A stretch of DNA of 22,982 nucleotides, taken from positions 1 to 22,982 of the forward strand of contig MWBK01000269.1 in the NCBI GenBank assembly GCA_002069025.1, written 5' to 3'. The DNA is from Bacteroidetes bacterium ADurb.Bin302. Lineage in GTDB: Bacteria > Bacteroidota > Bacteroidia > Bacteroidales > Paludibacteraceae. Shown here piece by piece: positions 9,258-17,160 of the stretch. The notes beneath the pieces were generated by a model. It worked only from the letters and a program-made list of their open reading frames with translations. It was not told the DNA's origin and did not search any database. The position numbers and the translations under genes were made by a program. How positions within the stretch are numbered: position 1 is the stretch's first letter; each line of letters opens with the position of its first letter.

Positions 9258-10622
9258 CTAACTAAGTCGAATTAATTCATCTTCATCCAAAGGATTACTG
9301 AACACAACATAATATCTATTGTTTGAATGATTGATTGTATAATCTCTATTCACTAATTGGTACACACCATTCCTAGATACATTCACTCGATTTAATCTTG
9401 TATCATATACATCAGTTGCATCAAATATTGTGTCTCCCAAAACTGTCTCGAAGGTCAATTCATGTGTTCCGGATGAGATAGCCATATCAACGATATTTGA
9501 TATTGTCGATGGCATAAAATCTGATATCAATGATGAAGCTAAATTATTAAACATATCTTCACCGATTTCAGATATATTGTCAATATCAATATTTTTAACC
9601 AATTCAACCATATTTGCTAATCTTGTTATATCAGTTATTCCTGCTATTTCGGCCAATTCTGAAAGTTTCTCTAATCCTATAGCTGTGGCAAGATCCTCAA
9701 TATTAGTTGTTCCAATAATATTAGCTAGATTTGCTAGATCCGAAATTCCAGCTACATCTAATAGATCTGCAATGTCAGATAGACCCGAAATATTGGTTAA
9801 ATCGGATAGACTAGATAATCCAGCACCAGACAATAAACCTGCGATATTTGACAATCCTGCTGATCCTAATATATTATTCAATTCAGAATTCAATGTATTC
9901 ATAATCTGAGAGCTAAAATTTCCTACAATTGAATCTAGATTGCCATTTATAATATCACCAAATTGATCCATCAAATCTCCGCTTAATAGACCATTGACTA
10001 CTGAAGGAAATACATTATTCAATAGAGTTGACGGTAATACACTTAACGGATTTAGAGCCATTAATCCTGATTGCAGTACTCCATTCAATACGCTTGTCAA
10101 ACCTGGGGCTAATTGGGCAATCAAAGAATCCATTCCGCAATTGATCATCACAAATCTTCCACTATCTATTACAACATCTCTGGTTGCTGATATTTTTATA
10201 TCGCCATTCTTTTTCATTGTTATTGAACTACCATTCGAATGTGATAACATAATATCATTTTTCTTGTCATCAAATAAGACATATCCGACTTTGGTTTTGA
10301 TAATTTTTCTTTGTGGATATGAAGATTTTATCTCATTCGGAACAACATTTTCATCTTTTCTGAACACGCTGCCTAACCAAATCGGACGATGAGGAGATTT
10401 ATTGATAAACATGACAATGACAAAAGAACCAACTTCCGGAATAAAAAATATTCCTTGATCATCATAGCCATATGGAAAACATGGATTTGCCCATGGTATG
10501 CTTTCATTTGATATTGATCCATATATATTGGGAACTTTTACACGAATTCTACCCAACATGTCTGGATCTTTATTGTCGACAACTTCGCCTACATATACAC
10601 CATCATATTTATCATAAAACAT
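9258..10622 (-). CDS. Central spike protein, gp5/gpV/VgrG-like, with OB-fold and an inserted repeat domain
   Basis: This 454-residue protein begins at ATG 10622, overlapping the upstream stop as TAATG, so translation is coupled. Residues 1-90 are an OB-fold like those of gp5 and gpV: VYVGEVVDNKDPDMLGRIRVK at the start, PWANP, then GSFVIVMFINKSPHRPIWLG. Residues about 115-160 form beta-prism-like strands (NGSSITMKKNGDIKISA). In place of a lysozyme domain, as found in T4 gp5, residues about 165-252 are hydrophobic and helical. They lead into eight 12-residue repeats at 253-348. The C-terminus (about 385-454) is a small beta domain with the NGVYQL..DYTI..N..YYVVFSNPL pattern common in phage fibres. 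The next gene is the PAAR tip. The spike role is well supported; the repeat domain is unexplained. Confidence 0.85.
   Translation of the reverse strand: MFYDKYDGVYVGEVVDNKDPDMLGRIRVKVPNIYGSISNESIPWANPCFPYGYDDQGIFFIPEVGSFVIVMFINKSPHRPIWLGSVFRKDENVVPNEIKSSYPQRKIIKTKVGYVLFDDKKNDIMLSHSNGSSITMKKNGDIKISATRDVVIDSGRFVMINCGMDSLIAQLAPGLTSVLNGVLQSGLMALNPLSVLPSTLLNNVFPSVVNGLLSGDLMDQFGDIINGNLDSIVGNFSSQIMNTLNSELNNILGSAGLSNIAGLLSGAGLSSLSDLTNISGLSDIADLLDVAGISDLANLANIIGTTNIEDLATAIGLEKLSELAEIAGITDITRLANMVELVKNIDIDNISEIGEDMFNNLASSLISDFMPSTISNIVDMAISSGTHELTFETVLGDTIFDATDVYDTRLNRVNVSRNGVYQLVNRDYTINHSNNRYYVVFSNPLDEDELIRLS
9579..9866 (-). repeat. Eight degenerate 36-bp/12-residue tandem repeats in the spike gene
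   Basis: Residues 253-348 of the spike protein divide into eight units of exactly 12 residues with no gaps. Examples are SGAGLSSLSDLT, NISGLSDIADLL, DVAGISDLANLA and EIAGITDITRLA. The consensus is x-[IVA]-x-G-[LI]-[ST]-x-[LI]-x-x-L-[AL], so hydrophobic positions recur every 12 residues with a glycine before each. The unit looks like a short helix-turn repeat. At DNA level the units have diverged well beyond simple slippage, so the repeat is old and kept for protein structure. Confidence 0.88.
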
Positions 10623-11830
10623 TATACAACAGCTTTCCCTTCTGGTTTTTGCATACCTTTCGAATCTAGCTCACTAGAAAGAGTAAGAATCATTTTTGGA
10701 ATAAGTGGATGTTTATTTGTCATGCCAAATATATATTTTATCTCTAAGATATAATAAATTCCATCTAATTCTTTAGTATTTCCATCTTCTTCACTAATCA
10801 TTTCAATACAATTTAACGGAGTTATTTCAGGAATTGCTTGGTTTTCAAATGCAATTATTCGAGAGAATGCATGCATCCGATGACGAATATTTGAAATGTA
10901 AATTTCTTGCAATGTTTTGTCTTCTACACCAGTTGGAACATATCGAGTGGCTATTCCTTTATGTTGTTTATTTTCATTCTTAGTAGTAGAATAACTTTGC
11001 TTATTCATTGTTGTTGGAACAACATTTTCAAAATTGCTGAATCCATTATGCGTAGAATATAATGAATCGATAGAACCATATTTTTCAATGAATGGTTTCA
11101 TATCAAAGGTCCTGAAGGTTCCTTCTGCGTTCTTTATCATGTCAATGTTAAATTTTATTGGGGCTAAATTAGAAGTTCCGATTGGTGCAAAGTATGCTTC
11201 TTTATTCATCATGAAAAATGTGTATAATAAGCTTTTGTCTGTAGCCCGAGAATATGGAAGCATTGATCGAATCATTTCATAATCTGTCATTTGCAATTGT
11301 AGCCAATTGTAAGCGTAATCTGTGTCAGTAAACTCTTTTAAAGTTGAACCATTGTTTGATACAATTTTCTTTACTACATCAGATATCGTAGATTTTGGAA
11401 AATCTGTAATTTTTTGATCTAATGTCATTTGATAGAATATTGGATCAATGCATTTTAGAGAAATGACTTTTCCAGTGTTGTAGTTTGAATAGCTTAAATC
11501 AAGATCGGATAACGGAAAATTTGTGAATTCATATTGAATGACACAGAATTGAAATGGCCCAGGGAAAAAGGTCATATTTAGACTTGGATGGTATAATTCT
11601 GGTTCGAACCATACATCGACTAAACGATCTTGTATCGAAAAACTATCGATATTTTTAAAATCATTAAAATTGTCTGAATCAATAATTATCAATAATTCTG
11701 CGTATATAGACGGAGAATATTGTGATAATTGATATGAAAACAGCTTTACGATAACAGGATTATTATCATACCAGCTTAATTTTGCGTATGTTTTAAATGG
11801 ATTAAATGTTGAGAGTAAATTTGATGACAT
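10622..11830 (-). CDS. Baseplate hub protein, gp27/gpD-like
   Basis: This 402-residue protein starts at ATG 11830 with AAGGATGA upstream. Its stop overlaps the spike gene start. The N-terminal part is a beta barrel-like region (PVIVKLFSYQLSQYSPSIYAELLIII). It is followed by ISLKCIDPIFYQMTLDQKI at about 143-161 and a helical stretch ISDVVKKIVSNNG at 168-180, the arrangement of the hub/late control D fold, in which a rare-codon-like tube domain alternates with a second barrel. WLQLQMTDYEMIRSMLPYSR at 190-209 matches the helix that recurs in such hub proteins. The position directly before gp5/gpV mirrors T4 gp27-gp5 and P2 gpD-type pairs. Sequence identity to any named member must be weak, so the call rests on pattern plus order. 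Confidence 0.72.
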   Translation of the reverse strand: MSSNLLSTFNPFKTYAKLSWYDNNPVIVKLFSYQLSQYSPSIYAELLIIIDSDNFNDFKNIDSFSIQDRLVDVWFEPELYHPSLNMTFFPGPFQFCVIQYEFTNFPLSDLDLSYSNYNTGKVISLKCIDPIFYQMTLDQKITDFPKSTISDVVKKIVSNNGSTLKEFTDTDYAYNWLQLQMTDYEMIRSMLPYSRATDKSLLYTFFMMNKEAYFAPIGTSNLAPIKFNIDMIKNAEGTFRTFDMKPFIEKYGSIDSLYSTHNGFSNFENVVPTTMNKQSYSTTKNENKQHKGIATRYVPTGVEDKTLQEIYISNIRHRMHAFSRIIAFENQAIPEITPLNCIEMISEEDGNTKELDGIYYILEIKYIFGMTNKHPLIPKMILTLSSELDSKGMQKPEGKAVV

Positions 11831-11845
11831 CTACTTCATCCTTAA

Positions 11846-12226
11846 CTATATATTATATCTCAATAGATTATATTCTACATATGATATTGGTATTATCCTT
11901 AAAACAGTATCTGGCTGAATATCAAATGGATTGATAATATTGTTGACAGCCATGATAACCCACCATAATTCAGGTGTATTGTAATATTGCCAAGACAACC
12001 AATCTAATCTATTAACTTCGTTTTCTCGAACTAAATGAGAAGTTTCGCCTTCGATATACTCTGGTAGATCGATGAAATTTTTCAAGAATAAAGGCATTTT
12101 ACCAGAAGATGCATATTTATACAACATGCTATTAGTTGACATATGATGCCGACTAGATATCGTCGAATTGTCAACTTTTTCTGCATATTCAGTTGGTTCT
12201 AGATCTAGATTATAATTGATGGACAT
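11846..12226 (-). CDS. Baseplate wedge gp53-like/LysM-like protein
   Basis: This 126-residue protein has GGAG about 10 bases before ATG 12226. The C-terminal half is diagnostic: NEVNRLDWLSWQYYNTPELW at 69-88, then WVIMAVNNIINPFDIQPDTV and LRIIP. This is the LysM-like pattern DxLdxLAxxyYgdpxxWwxIaxxNxIxdPfxixxGxxLxiP, found in T4 gp53-type wedge proteins and P2 gpX-type tail proteins. Here it is probably a structural module and not a peptidoglycan binder, since it lies between the tube initiator and hub genes. In T4, gp53 closes the wedge with gp6 and gp25. The N-terminal 60 residues are variable. A plain P2 gpX-like role is the main alternative. Confidence 0.72.
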   Translation of the reverse strand: MSINYNLDLEPTEYAEKVDNSTISSRHHMSTNSMLYKYASSGKMPLFLKNFIDLPEYIEGETSHLVRENEVNRLDWLSWQYYNTPELWWVIMAVNNIINPFDIQPDTVLRIIPISYVEYNLLRYNI

Positions 12227-12228
12227 AA

Positions 12229-13062
12229 TTATAATACTCCATTTATTGAATTGAGATTAGAATACAAAATATCATTAAGCGAATTGCAATATTCTAAATC
12301 TGTATTATATGTTAATTCAACAACTTCTTTTATTTTATTCAATGTACTTACGCTAATTATTGAATTTGTATATAACTGATCGGCAAAGTCCAATATTGAA
12401 GAATTTACCTGGATAATCCCATCCAATGATTTGATTAACTCTAAAAACATTAATAAACAAATTGTGTTCATTAATATTACCATGACAAAATATTCTTCAG
12501 CCAATGTTGTATTTTCATTTATCATGTTGATGTATATATTACAATATTCTGCTAATTTAGACGATCTTAGATAATTTGCATATATAATTTCATAAAAAGA
12601 ATTTTTAGAAGCTTCAACTACTTCAAGATTCGATAAAGCAGTTAGCATTGCTGTTGAACTTTGATAGTATGTGTATATATTTACGTGATCTAAGTCGAAA
12701 TCATTTTCTTTTAAAATGGTATATAATTTGGTATTAACATTATTCATTGTTTCAATAATATTATTGATCATTTCTTCTGAAGATGTCGTCAATTTGCCGC
12801 ATAACTTTATAGTATCAAACATGTTATTTGAATAAAGAGTATATAGAAATGTTTGATATTCGTCTACAGTATCAATTTGATCTAAACTGGTCTGAAGGCT
12901 ATCAACTAGAATATATCTTGTATTTGTCAGCACCCGTCCCAGGCGAATATCCAGCCGGTCGAAGGTATCAATTTGATCTAAAGTCTGAAGGCTATCAACT
13001 AGAATATATCTTGTATTTGTAGAAGTAATACCTAATATATCTAATATGTCTGTGATTGGCAT
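12229..13062 (-). CDS. Unknown baseplate-operon protein with an internal N-terminal duplication
   Basis: I do not recognise this 277-residue protein. ATG 13062 is preceded by GGGGAG, which overlaps the stop of the gp54/48-like gene. Residues 15-33 (TNTRYILVDSLQT then LDQIDT) recur as 46-65 with one extra serine. Between them is a 12-residue linker, FDRLDIRLGRVL, encoded by DNA far richer in GC than its surroundings. The rest is helical, and a hydrophobic run at about 192-210 (VMVILMNTICLLMFLELI) could be a membrane or core helix. Without the duplication the protein would be about 246 residues. It lies between tube initiator and gp53-like genes, so a hub or wedge role is plausible, but no function can be assigned from the sequence. 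Confidence 0.7.
   Translation of the reverse strand: MPITDILDILGITSTNTRYILVDSLQTLDQIDTFDRLDIRLGRVLTNTRYILVDSLQTSLDQIDTVDEYQTFLYTLYSNNMFDTIKLCGKLTTSSEEMINNIIETMNNVNTKLYTILKENDFDLDHVNIYTYYQSSTAMLTALSNLEVVEASKNSFYEIIYANYLRSSKLAEYCNIYINMINENTTLAEEYFVMVILMNTICLLMFLELIKSLDGIIQVNSSILDFADQLYTNSIISVSTLNKIKEVVELTYNTDLEYCNSLNDILYSNLNSINGVL
12869..13020 (-). repeat. Direct repeat of 59/56 bp flanking a 37-bp spacer
   Basis: Copy A covers 12869-12927 and copy B covers 12965-13020. They are identical except for a 3-bp CTG present only in copy A. They are separated by 12928-12964. The offset between copy starts is 96 bp and between copy ends 93 bp, both multiples of three, so the reading frame is kept. Confidence 0.95.
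12928..12964 (-). other. GC-rich 37-bp filler between the direct repeats
   Basis: About 24 of 37 bases are G or C (about 65%), against roughly 30% around it. Together with flanking bases it encodes FDRLDIRLGRVL in frame. It has no match elsewhere in this window. It looks like foreign DNA captured when the flanks were duplicated, or a sequencing/assembly chimera. Confidence 0.8.
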
Positions 13063-13071
13063 TAGTTTTAT

Positions 13072-14196
13072 TTACTCCCCAAATGGAAATTTTAAATTTT
13101 TTACATTTTGCAGCATAGTAGATAAATCCTCAATATTATAACCAGGAAATCTTTCTCTAAATTGTTCGATCGTAAGATCTAGATCATACTGATCGATGAA
13201 AGCTTTTATCTGTTCATTAGTTACCGTAGAACTCATAAGTTTTGAAATTGGAGGAGCAGTTGTTGCTAATACCCTTTCAATTATATTCGTTGTTAATGAA
13301 CTAACAGCTGAAAAAGATTGCGCATTATTTCCCGCAGTCAAATCTGTTTTTGCATCAATACCTTCTCCGAATAAATATTCTGGATGTTGTGCTAATGTAA
13401 ATTCTTGTGATACAAAATCAGCAATATCCCAGGTATATAAAAATACATTGACAAATTTCAAACTACCTGTTATTTTTAGAGGGAACATACATCCTCCAAT
13501 ATCAACCATTTCTTCACTATATCTAATATTAACTTCAGATAAAAATGCTTTGAAGCCTCTATACAATCCACCAAATGTTACACCAAGTAAAGGTGGTTGT
13601 AGATATCCAAATCTTCTAGGATATATCAATCCCTGTAAAGCTCCCAAACTCCTTCTTACTTCATTTGAGAAAGAATCCGGATCAGTATAATTATTTTTGA
13701 CTATATCAGCTGTATTAGTCAGGGGTAAAATAAAATCTAAAGATATAGTTTTCATCAAACTTTCAGCATTGTATTTTGCTATTACCATTTGTGCAATATT
13801 ATTACTTGCATCTTCTTTGCCAACGGCTTTGCCGACTTCGCTAATTAACGCACCTGCAACTGTATCCCATGGTGCATTTCCGCCGCCCCTTCGCGAATAA
13901 CTAACAGATACACTATCCGATATTTCTCCAACATTCCAGGGTAAAATTATGTTAACTTTAGTATTCCACGCATCATCTATATTTGTCGTTTTTCTATTAT
14001 TATTGCCAGATAAATAGAATGAAGTATCTTTTATATGAATTGGAACAAATCCACCCATTACCTTATTTACTTCAATGTCACTATTATTTTCTGTCGAAGC
14101 TGTGGCAGAAGAATCCGGATTATATTTGGGTAAACCAAACAATTTGAAAAAATCGATATCAACGATTTCGTGATTTGTTTGAATTTTAGACGCCAT
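13072..14196 (-). CDS. Tail tube initiator/baseplate-tube junction protein, gp54/gp48-like
   Basis: This 374-residue protein has GGTGAT 6 bases before ATG 14196. Residues about 140-265 form the recognisable part: SLGALQGLIYPRRFGYLQPP at 183-202, then LLGVTFGG, SEVNIRYSEEMVDIGG at 220-235, and PLKITGSLKFVN. This follows the pattern of T4 gp54/gp48 and related tube-like proteins, with an IYPR..G.l.PP loop and SEVnI.Y strands. Such proteins carry a tube fold and sit between hub and tube, where the first tube ring polymerises. The N-terminal 130 residues contain a Gly-rich loop (RRGGGNAPWD) and the C-terminal 80 residues are helical. It lies directly after the tape measure gene. A choice between gp48 and gp54 cannot be made. 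Confidence 0.66.
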   Translation of the reverse strand: MASKIQTNHEIVDIDFFKLFGLPKYNPDSSATASTENNSDIEVNKVMGGFVPIHIKDTSFYLSGNNNRKTTNIDDAWNTKVNIILPWNVGEISDSVSVSYSRRGGGNAPWDTVAGALISEVGKAVGKEDASNNIAQMVIAKYNAESLMKTISLDFILPLTNTADIVKNNYTDPDSFSNEVRRSLGALQGLIYPRRFGYLQPPLLGVTFGGLYRGFKAFLSEVNIRYSEEMVDIGGCMFPLKITGSLKFVNVFLYTWDIADFVSQEFTLAQHPEYLFGEGIDAKTDLTAGNNAQSFSAVSSLTTNIIERVLATTAPPISKLMSSTVTNEQIKAFIDQYDLDLTIEQFRERFPGYNIEDLSTMLQNVKNLKFPFGE

Positions 14197-14220
14197 TAGT
14201 AAATCACCACAATCTTTATA

Positions 14221-16884
14221 TTAAACAATACCAAATCTACCGGTAGAGCCTGAAACTAAATTCAAACCAAAAACATAATCTAATATATACGCTGGAATAT
14301 CCGGATTTATGGAAATTTCTGATGATGCCGTATAAGTTTGGGTTTCAGGTGTTGTACTTCCTGCAGTTTTTACTTCTGCTTGATCAACGGCTTTTTCTGT
14401 ATTTTTTGCCATAGCCGCAAGATATTCTTTCATATCATTGAATACAGCATATTTTCCGCCTTCATACTTATCAAATGAAAAATGCATGGGATCCTTTTTG
14501 TTTCCAGACCAGGCTCCGCCCCAACCTAAACCCCATTTTTTAGCAATCTCTTGAATATTTTTAGGCATATCAGTTATCAATTGCCCGTTAGTTGTAACTG
14601 GATTTTTGATTGCATTGATATCAAATGCTGCTCCATAAGCATGCTTACTTGGAGTTGATGTACCTTCAATGAATCTTTTTGAAAATCCAGCCAAAGATTT
14701 AATATCATATCCAGAACGTTCTAATTCATCAATAAATCCTTGAGCCTGTGTTTGATACATCTCATGAACAAAAGCTTTCAAACCTTTACTTGTTGTAATT
14801 TCAGCTAAATGTTCTTTAGAGATGTTTGGCATTCCATATTTTTGCTCAGCTGTTTCTCCGGCTTTTAGAACTCCATATCTGTCATAAGCTTCTTTATAAT
14901 ACTTGGCTCTTTTTTTATCATGTTCCTCTATATATTTATTTATAATATATTTTTCCCTTAAAACTTTAGAAGCCTCATCTGAATCAGTTATTTTTCCACT
15001 TAAAAATTCAGATAATCCACCTTTATAAGATTTACTTTCCATTTCCTTTTTCATAAAGTTTGTCATGACATCTATAGATTGCCGACTTTCAACTATTTTA
15101 CCATCTTTATATAAACCAGCGGCTTCCAACTCTTTTATCAAATTGTCTCTACGACCCTTTTGCCAACTAATTAAACCTAAATTTCTTTGTTTATTGCTAT
15201 CATCTGTATGTTCACCAAAAATATATTTTCTATTGAAATCATTTTCTCTACCAATTTCAGCAAATAGTGCTTTAGCTTGAAACGGTGTAAAACCTGCAGC
15301 TATTAAAGAATCATATACATTATCCTTCAAAGAATATTTGTCTTTTGTCAATACACCGGTTTTAGTAAGTCGATCAGTTTCTCTCTTATTTCCATAATAG
15401 GCTTCACGATCGCCAGGTCTATAATTACCTCTATTAGGAATTTTATCAGTTATATCTTCTTCTGGTTGTTTTGGTGGTTTAGTAAAAAATTCCCAAACCT
15501 TTCCAGGAAAACTTAACAATGTTGACAAAAAGGTATTAAATGCTGTAGAAAATTTATCTAATAATGTGATATTTTCTCTCTGTTTATTCATTTTTTCTTC
15601 ATTAAGCTTTATTTGTTCTTTATCTAATCTAGCTATAGCGTATCTACTCTTAGAATATATATTATAATCTTTTCTCATCATTAATTCTAATTCATTTACT
15701 TTTTTGTCCTTTTCACCGGCTTCAGCCGTCGATGCAAGTAATGGCGCTTTTAATGCATTAATAGTATCTGAGATATTGTTGGATTTTGTTACAGGTGTTG
15801 CTGGTTTTTCTATTACAGGTGTTTTTGGTTTTACAGAGTTTACATCTCCCATAAAACCTCTTTCGGAAGAACCACCTAAAACCCCAGTGCTAGCATGGGC
15901 ATTTGGATTCTTAAAATAATTGAATATACCTCTAATTGCAATAGTTCCTAAAGCTGTTAATCCCAGTGTTGTAATGAATGGTAATATATAAGGCAAAATC
16001 ATAGGACCAATCATTTTCATCATTCCAGATAAACTTCTTCCAATACTAGTTCCAAGAACAGTTTCAAGAGTATCTTGGATAAATCCTCCTTCTTTTTCTT
16101 CAGTCTTTTCTCCTGGTTTTTTAGATAGTTGTCTGTATAACCAATTTACAGCTACACCAACAGCAGTTTTATTTCCAACTACATCCCAAGAAAGCGGGCG
16201 TGAAGATACTCCGGCTGTAGAATAATCTTGCTCAATTGATCTCTTGGCCGGCCCGGCTACTAAATTGCCTGAGAGTGTATCTCTCATTGATTTCCATTTG
16301 TTTTGGAGATTATCTTTGAATTGTGATAATGCTTTGATTGGATTAGATGCTAACGGATTTGTAAAGAACGATCCGATAGCTTTAAATGGATTGACAATAA
16401 TATGTTTAAAACCGTCACTAATAAATTTAAAAAATCCAGTAAATCCACCTTTTATGTTACTTTTAATACCATCAATAAGTTTCATAAATGAAGCTGAAAT
16501 GTTTGTATATATTTTTGCTGGCATTGACATAGTCAAATTTTTTTCTGTTATGACTCTATTGATATTTCCTTCACTACCAACTTTTGTTCTATCCAGAGTA
16601 GAAATTTTTTCTGCTACTTTATCCATGCTTTTTACTATTGAATCAAAAGTTGTCGATATTGATTTCTCTGTATCATCAATAATTTCTTTATTTTGTTTGA
16701 TTAATTCTAAGCATGTCTTGATTATGCTTTCAGTTGCGTCTGCAAGCTTCATTGTACTGCCGTCTATTTTTTCAAAAATGGCAATAACTTTTTCCGATAA
16801 TTCTGAAACGTTTTCCGGAGACTCATTTGGTCTTAAGATTTCTATTTGTTCTTCGATAATTTTAATTAAATTTGGGTCGGGCAT
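14221..16884 (-). CDS. Probable tape measure protein with tail lysozyme and M15 peptidase domains
   Basis: The frame is open to a GTG at 16920 that has no binding site. ATG 16884 has GGAGTGAG 7 bases upstream, so the protein has 887 residues (numbers from that start). Residues 1-110 are helical. There is a strong hydrophobic segment at about 293-321. Residues about 392-450 are charged and helical. Residues 523-588 look like a phage tail lysozyme, with GRENDFN around candidate catalytic Glu547 and NLGLISWQKGRRD. Residues about 705-805 look like an M15-type D,D- or L,D-peptidase: KHAYGAAFDI gives His748 and Asp755, and WGLGWGGAW...DPMHFSF gives Asp798 and His801. It follows the gp26-like chaperone genes and no other tape measure candidate is present. 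An alternative is a large tail-hub hydrolase. Enzyme domains are well supported; the tape measure role is inferred. Confidence 0.82.
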   Translation of the reverse strand: MPDPNLIKIIEEQIEILRPNESPENVSELSEKVIAIFEKIDGSTMKLADATESIIKTCLELIKQNKEIIDDTEKSISTTFDSIVKSMDKVAEKISTLDRTKVGSEGNINRVITEKNLTMSMPAKIYTNISASFMKLIDGIKSNIKGGFTGFFKFISDGFKHIIVNPFKAIGSFFTNPLASNPIKALSQFKDNLQNKWKSMRDTLSGNLVAGPAKRSIEQDYSTAGVSSRPLSWDVVGNKTAVGVAVNWLYRQLSKKPGEKTEEKEGGFIQDTLETVLGTSIGRSLSGMMKMIGPMILPYILPFITTLGLTALGTIAIRGIFNYFKNPNAHASTGVLGGSSERGFMGDVNSVKPKTPVIEKPATPVTKSNNISDTINALKAPLLASTAEAGEKDKKVNELELMMRKDYNIYSKSRYAIARLDKEQIKLNEEKMNKQRENITLLDKFSTAFNTFLSTLLSFPGKVWEFFTKPPKQPEEDITDKIPNRGNYRPGDREAYYGNKRETDRLTKTGVLTKDKYSLKDNVYDSLIAAGFTPFQAKALFAEIGRENDFNRKYIFGEHTDDSNKQRNLGLISWQKGRRDNLIKELEAAGLYKDGKIVESRQSIDVMTNFMKKEMESKSYKGGLSEFLSGKITDSDEASKVLREKYIINKYIEEHDKKRAKYYKEAYDRYGVLKAGETAEQKYGMPNISKEHLAEITTSKGLKAFVHEMYQTQAQGFIDELERSGYDIKSLAGFSKRFIEGTSTPSKHAYGAAFDINAIKNPVTTNGQLITDMPKNIQEIAKKWGLGWGGAWSGNKKDPMHFSFDKYEGGKYAVFNDMKEYLAAMAKNTEKAVDQAEVKTAGSTTPETQTYTASSEISINPDIPAYILDYVFGLNLVSGSTGRFGIV

Positions 16885-16930
16885 GAATATTCTCACTCCA
16901 AAATTTCTAATTATCCACACTACTTAATTT

Positions 16931-16939
16931 TAATTTATA
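16931..16939 (-). promoter_or_regulatory. Candidate late promoter box TATAAATT(A)
   Basis: The minus strand reads TATAAATTA here, close to the T4 late consensus TATAAATA. It lies directly after the terminator of the gp26-like unit and about 47-55 bases before the tape measure start. In AT-rich DNA such a box can arise by chance, so this is only a candidate. Confidence 0.4.
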
Positions 16940-16943
16940 TTTG

Positions 16944-16981
16944 TTAAAAAAATAACGGATTAGAGTTGATCTAATCCGTTA
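16944..16981 (-). terminator. Strong rho-independent terminator overlapping the end of the small chaperone gene
   Basis: A perfect 12-bp stem (16953-16964 with 16970-16981) and a 5-base loop are followed on the minus strand by TTATTTTTTT. The stem includes the last codons and TAA stop of the gene ending at 16960. Confidence 0.92.
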
Positions 16982-17160
16982 CTTATGTTTGCTTGACTTT
17001 CTAGTATCGATTTTATCTCGTTAAACCATATTTGTCTTGCATTATATGACATTAGGTATGTATCAGAATAATTGACTTTACCATAATATACTAATTGAAC
17101 TAGTTCTTTCTCAATGTCGATACTAGGATTCCGATAAACCGACAATAGATCCGTCATCAT
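16960..17160 (-). CDS. Small tail-chaperone partner (gp51-/GT-like), overlapping the gp26-like gene
   Basis: I take ATG 17160 as start (66 residues, MMTDLLSVYRN...), because GGAGA lies 9 bases upstream. The longer open frame to 17232 lies inside the gp26-like gene and has no binding site. The gene overlaps the end of the gp26-like gene by 38 bases in the +1 frame. Its residues (IEKELVQLVYYGKVNYSDTY, LMSYNARQIWFNEI) resemble the short helical C-terminal part of tail assembly chaperones: a leucine/aromatic helix, a Y/W turn, a pair of small residues, then an R-x-x-W/Y helix. T4 gp51 and the T part of lambda gpGT are comparable. It could be made alone or as an extension of the gp26-like protein by +1 frameshifting. 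The terminator stem lies in its last seven codons. Confidence 0.7.
   Translation of the reverse strand: MMTDLLSVYRNPSIDIEKELVQLVYYGKVNYSDTYLMSYNARQIWFNEIKSILESQANISNGLDQL

Noticed and set aside
12869..13020. CRISPR-like repeat-spacer-repeat
   Set aside because: There are only two copies, they are coding and in frame, and no leader or further repeats are present.
16244..16927. 227-codon open frame on the plus strand, and many other plus-strand frames (for example 9430-9909, 13196-13690)
   Set aside because: Each lies antisense to a well-supported minus-strand gene. None has family resemblance, and their residues reflect the complement of hydrophobic or repeat codons.
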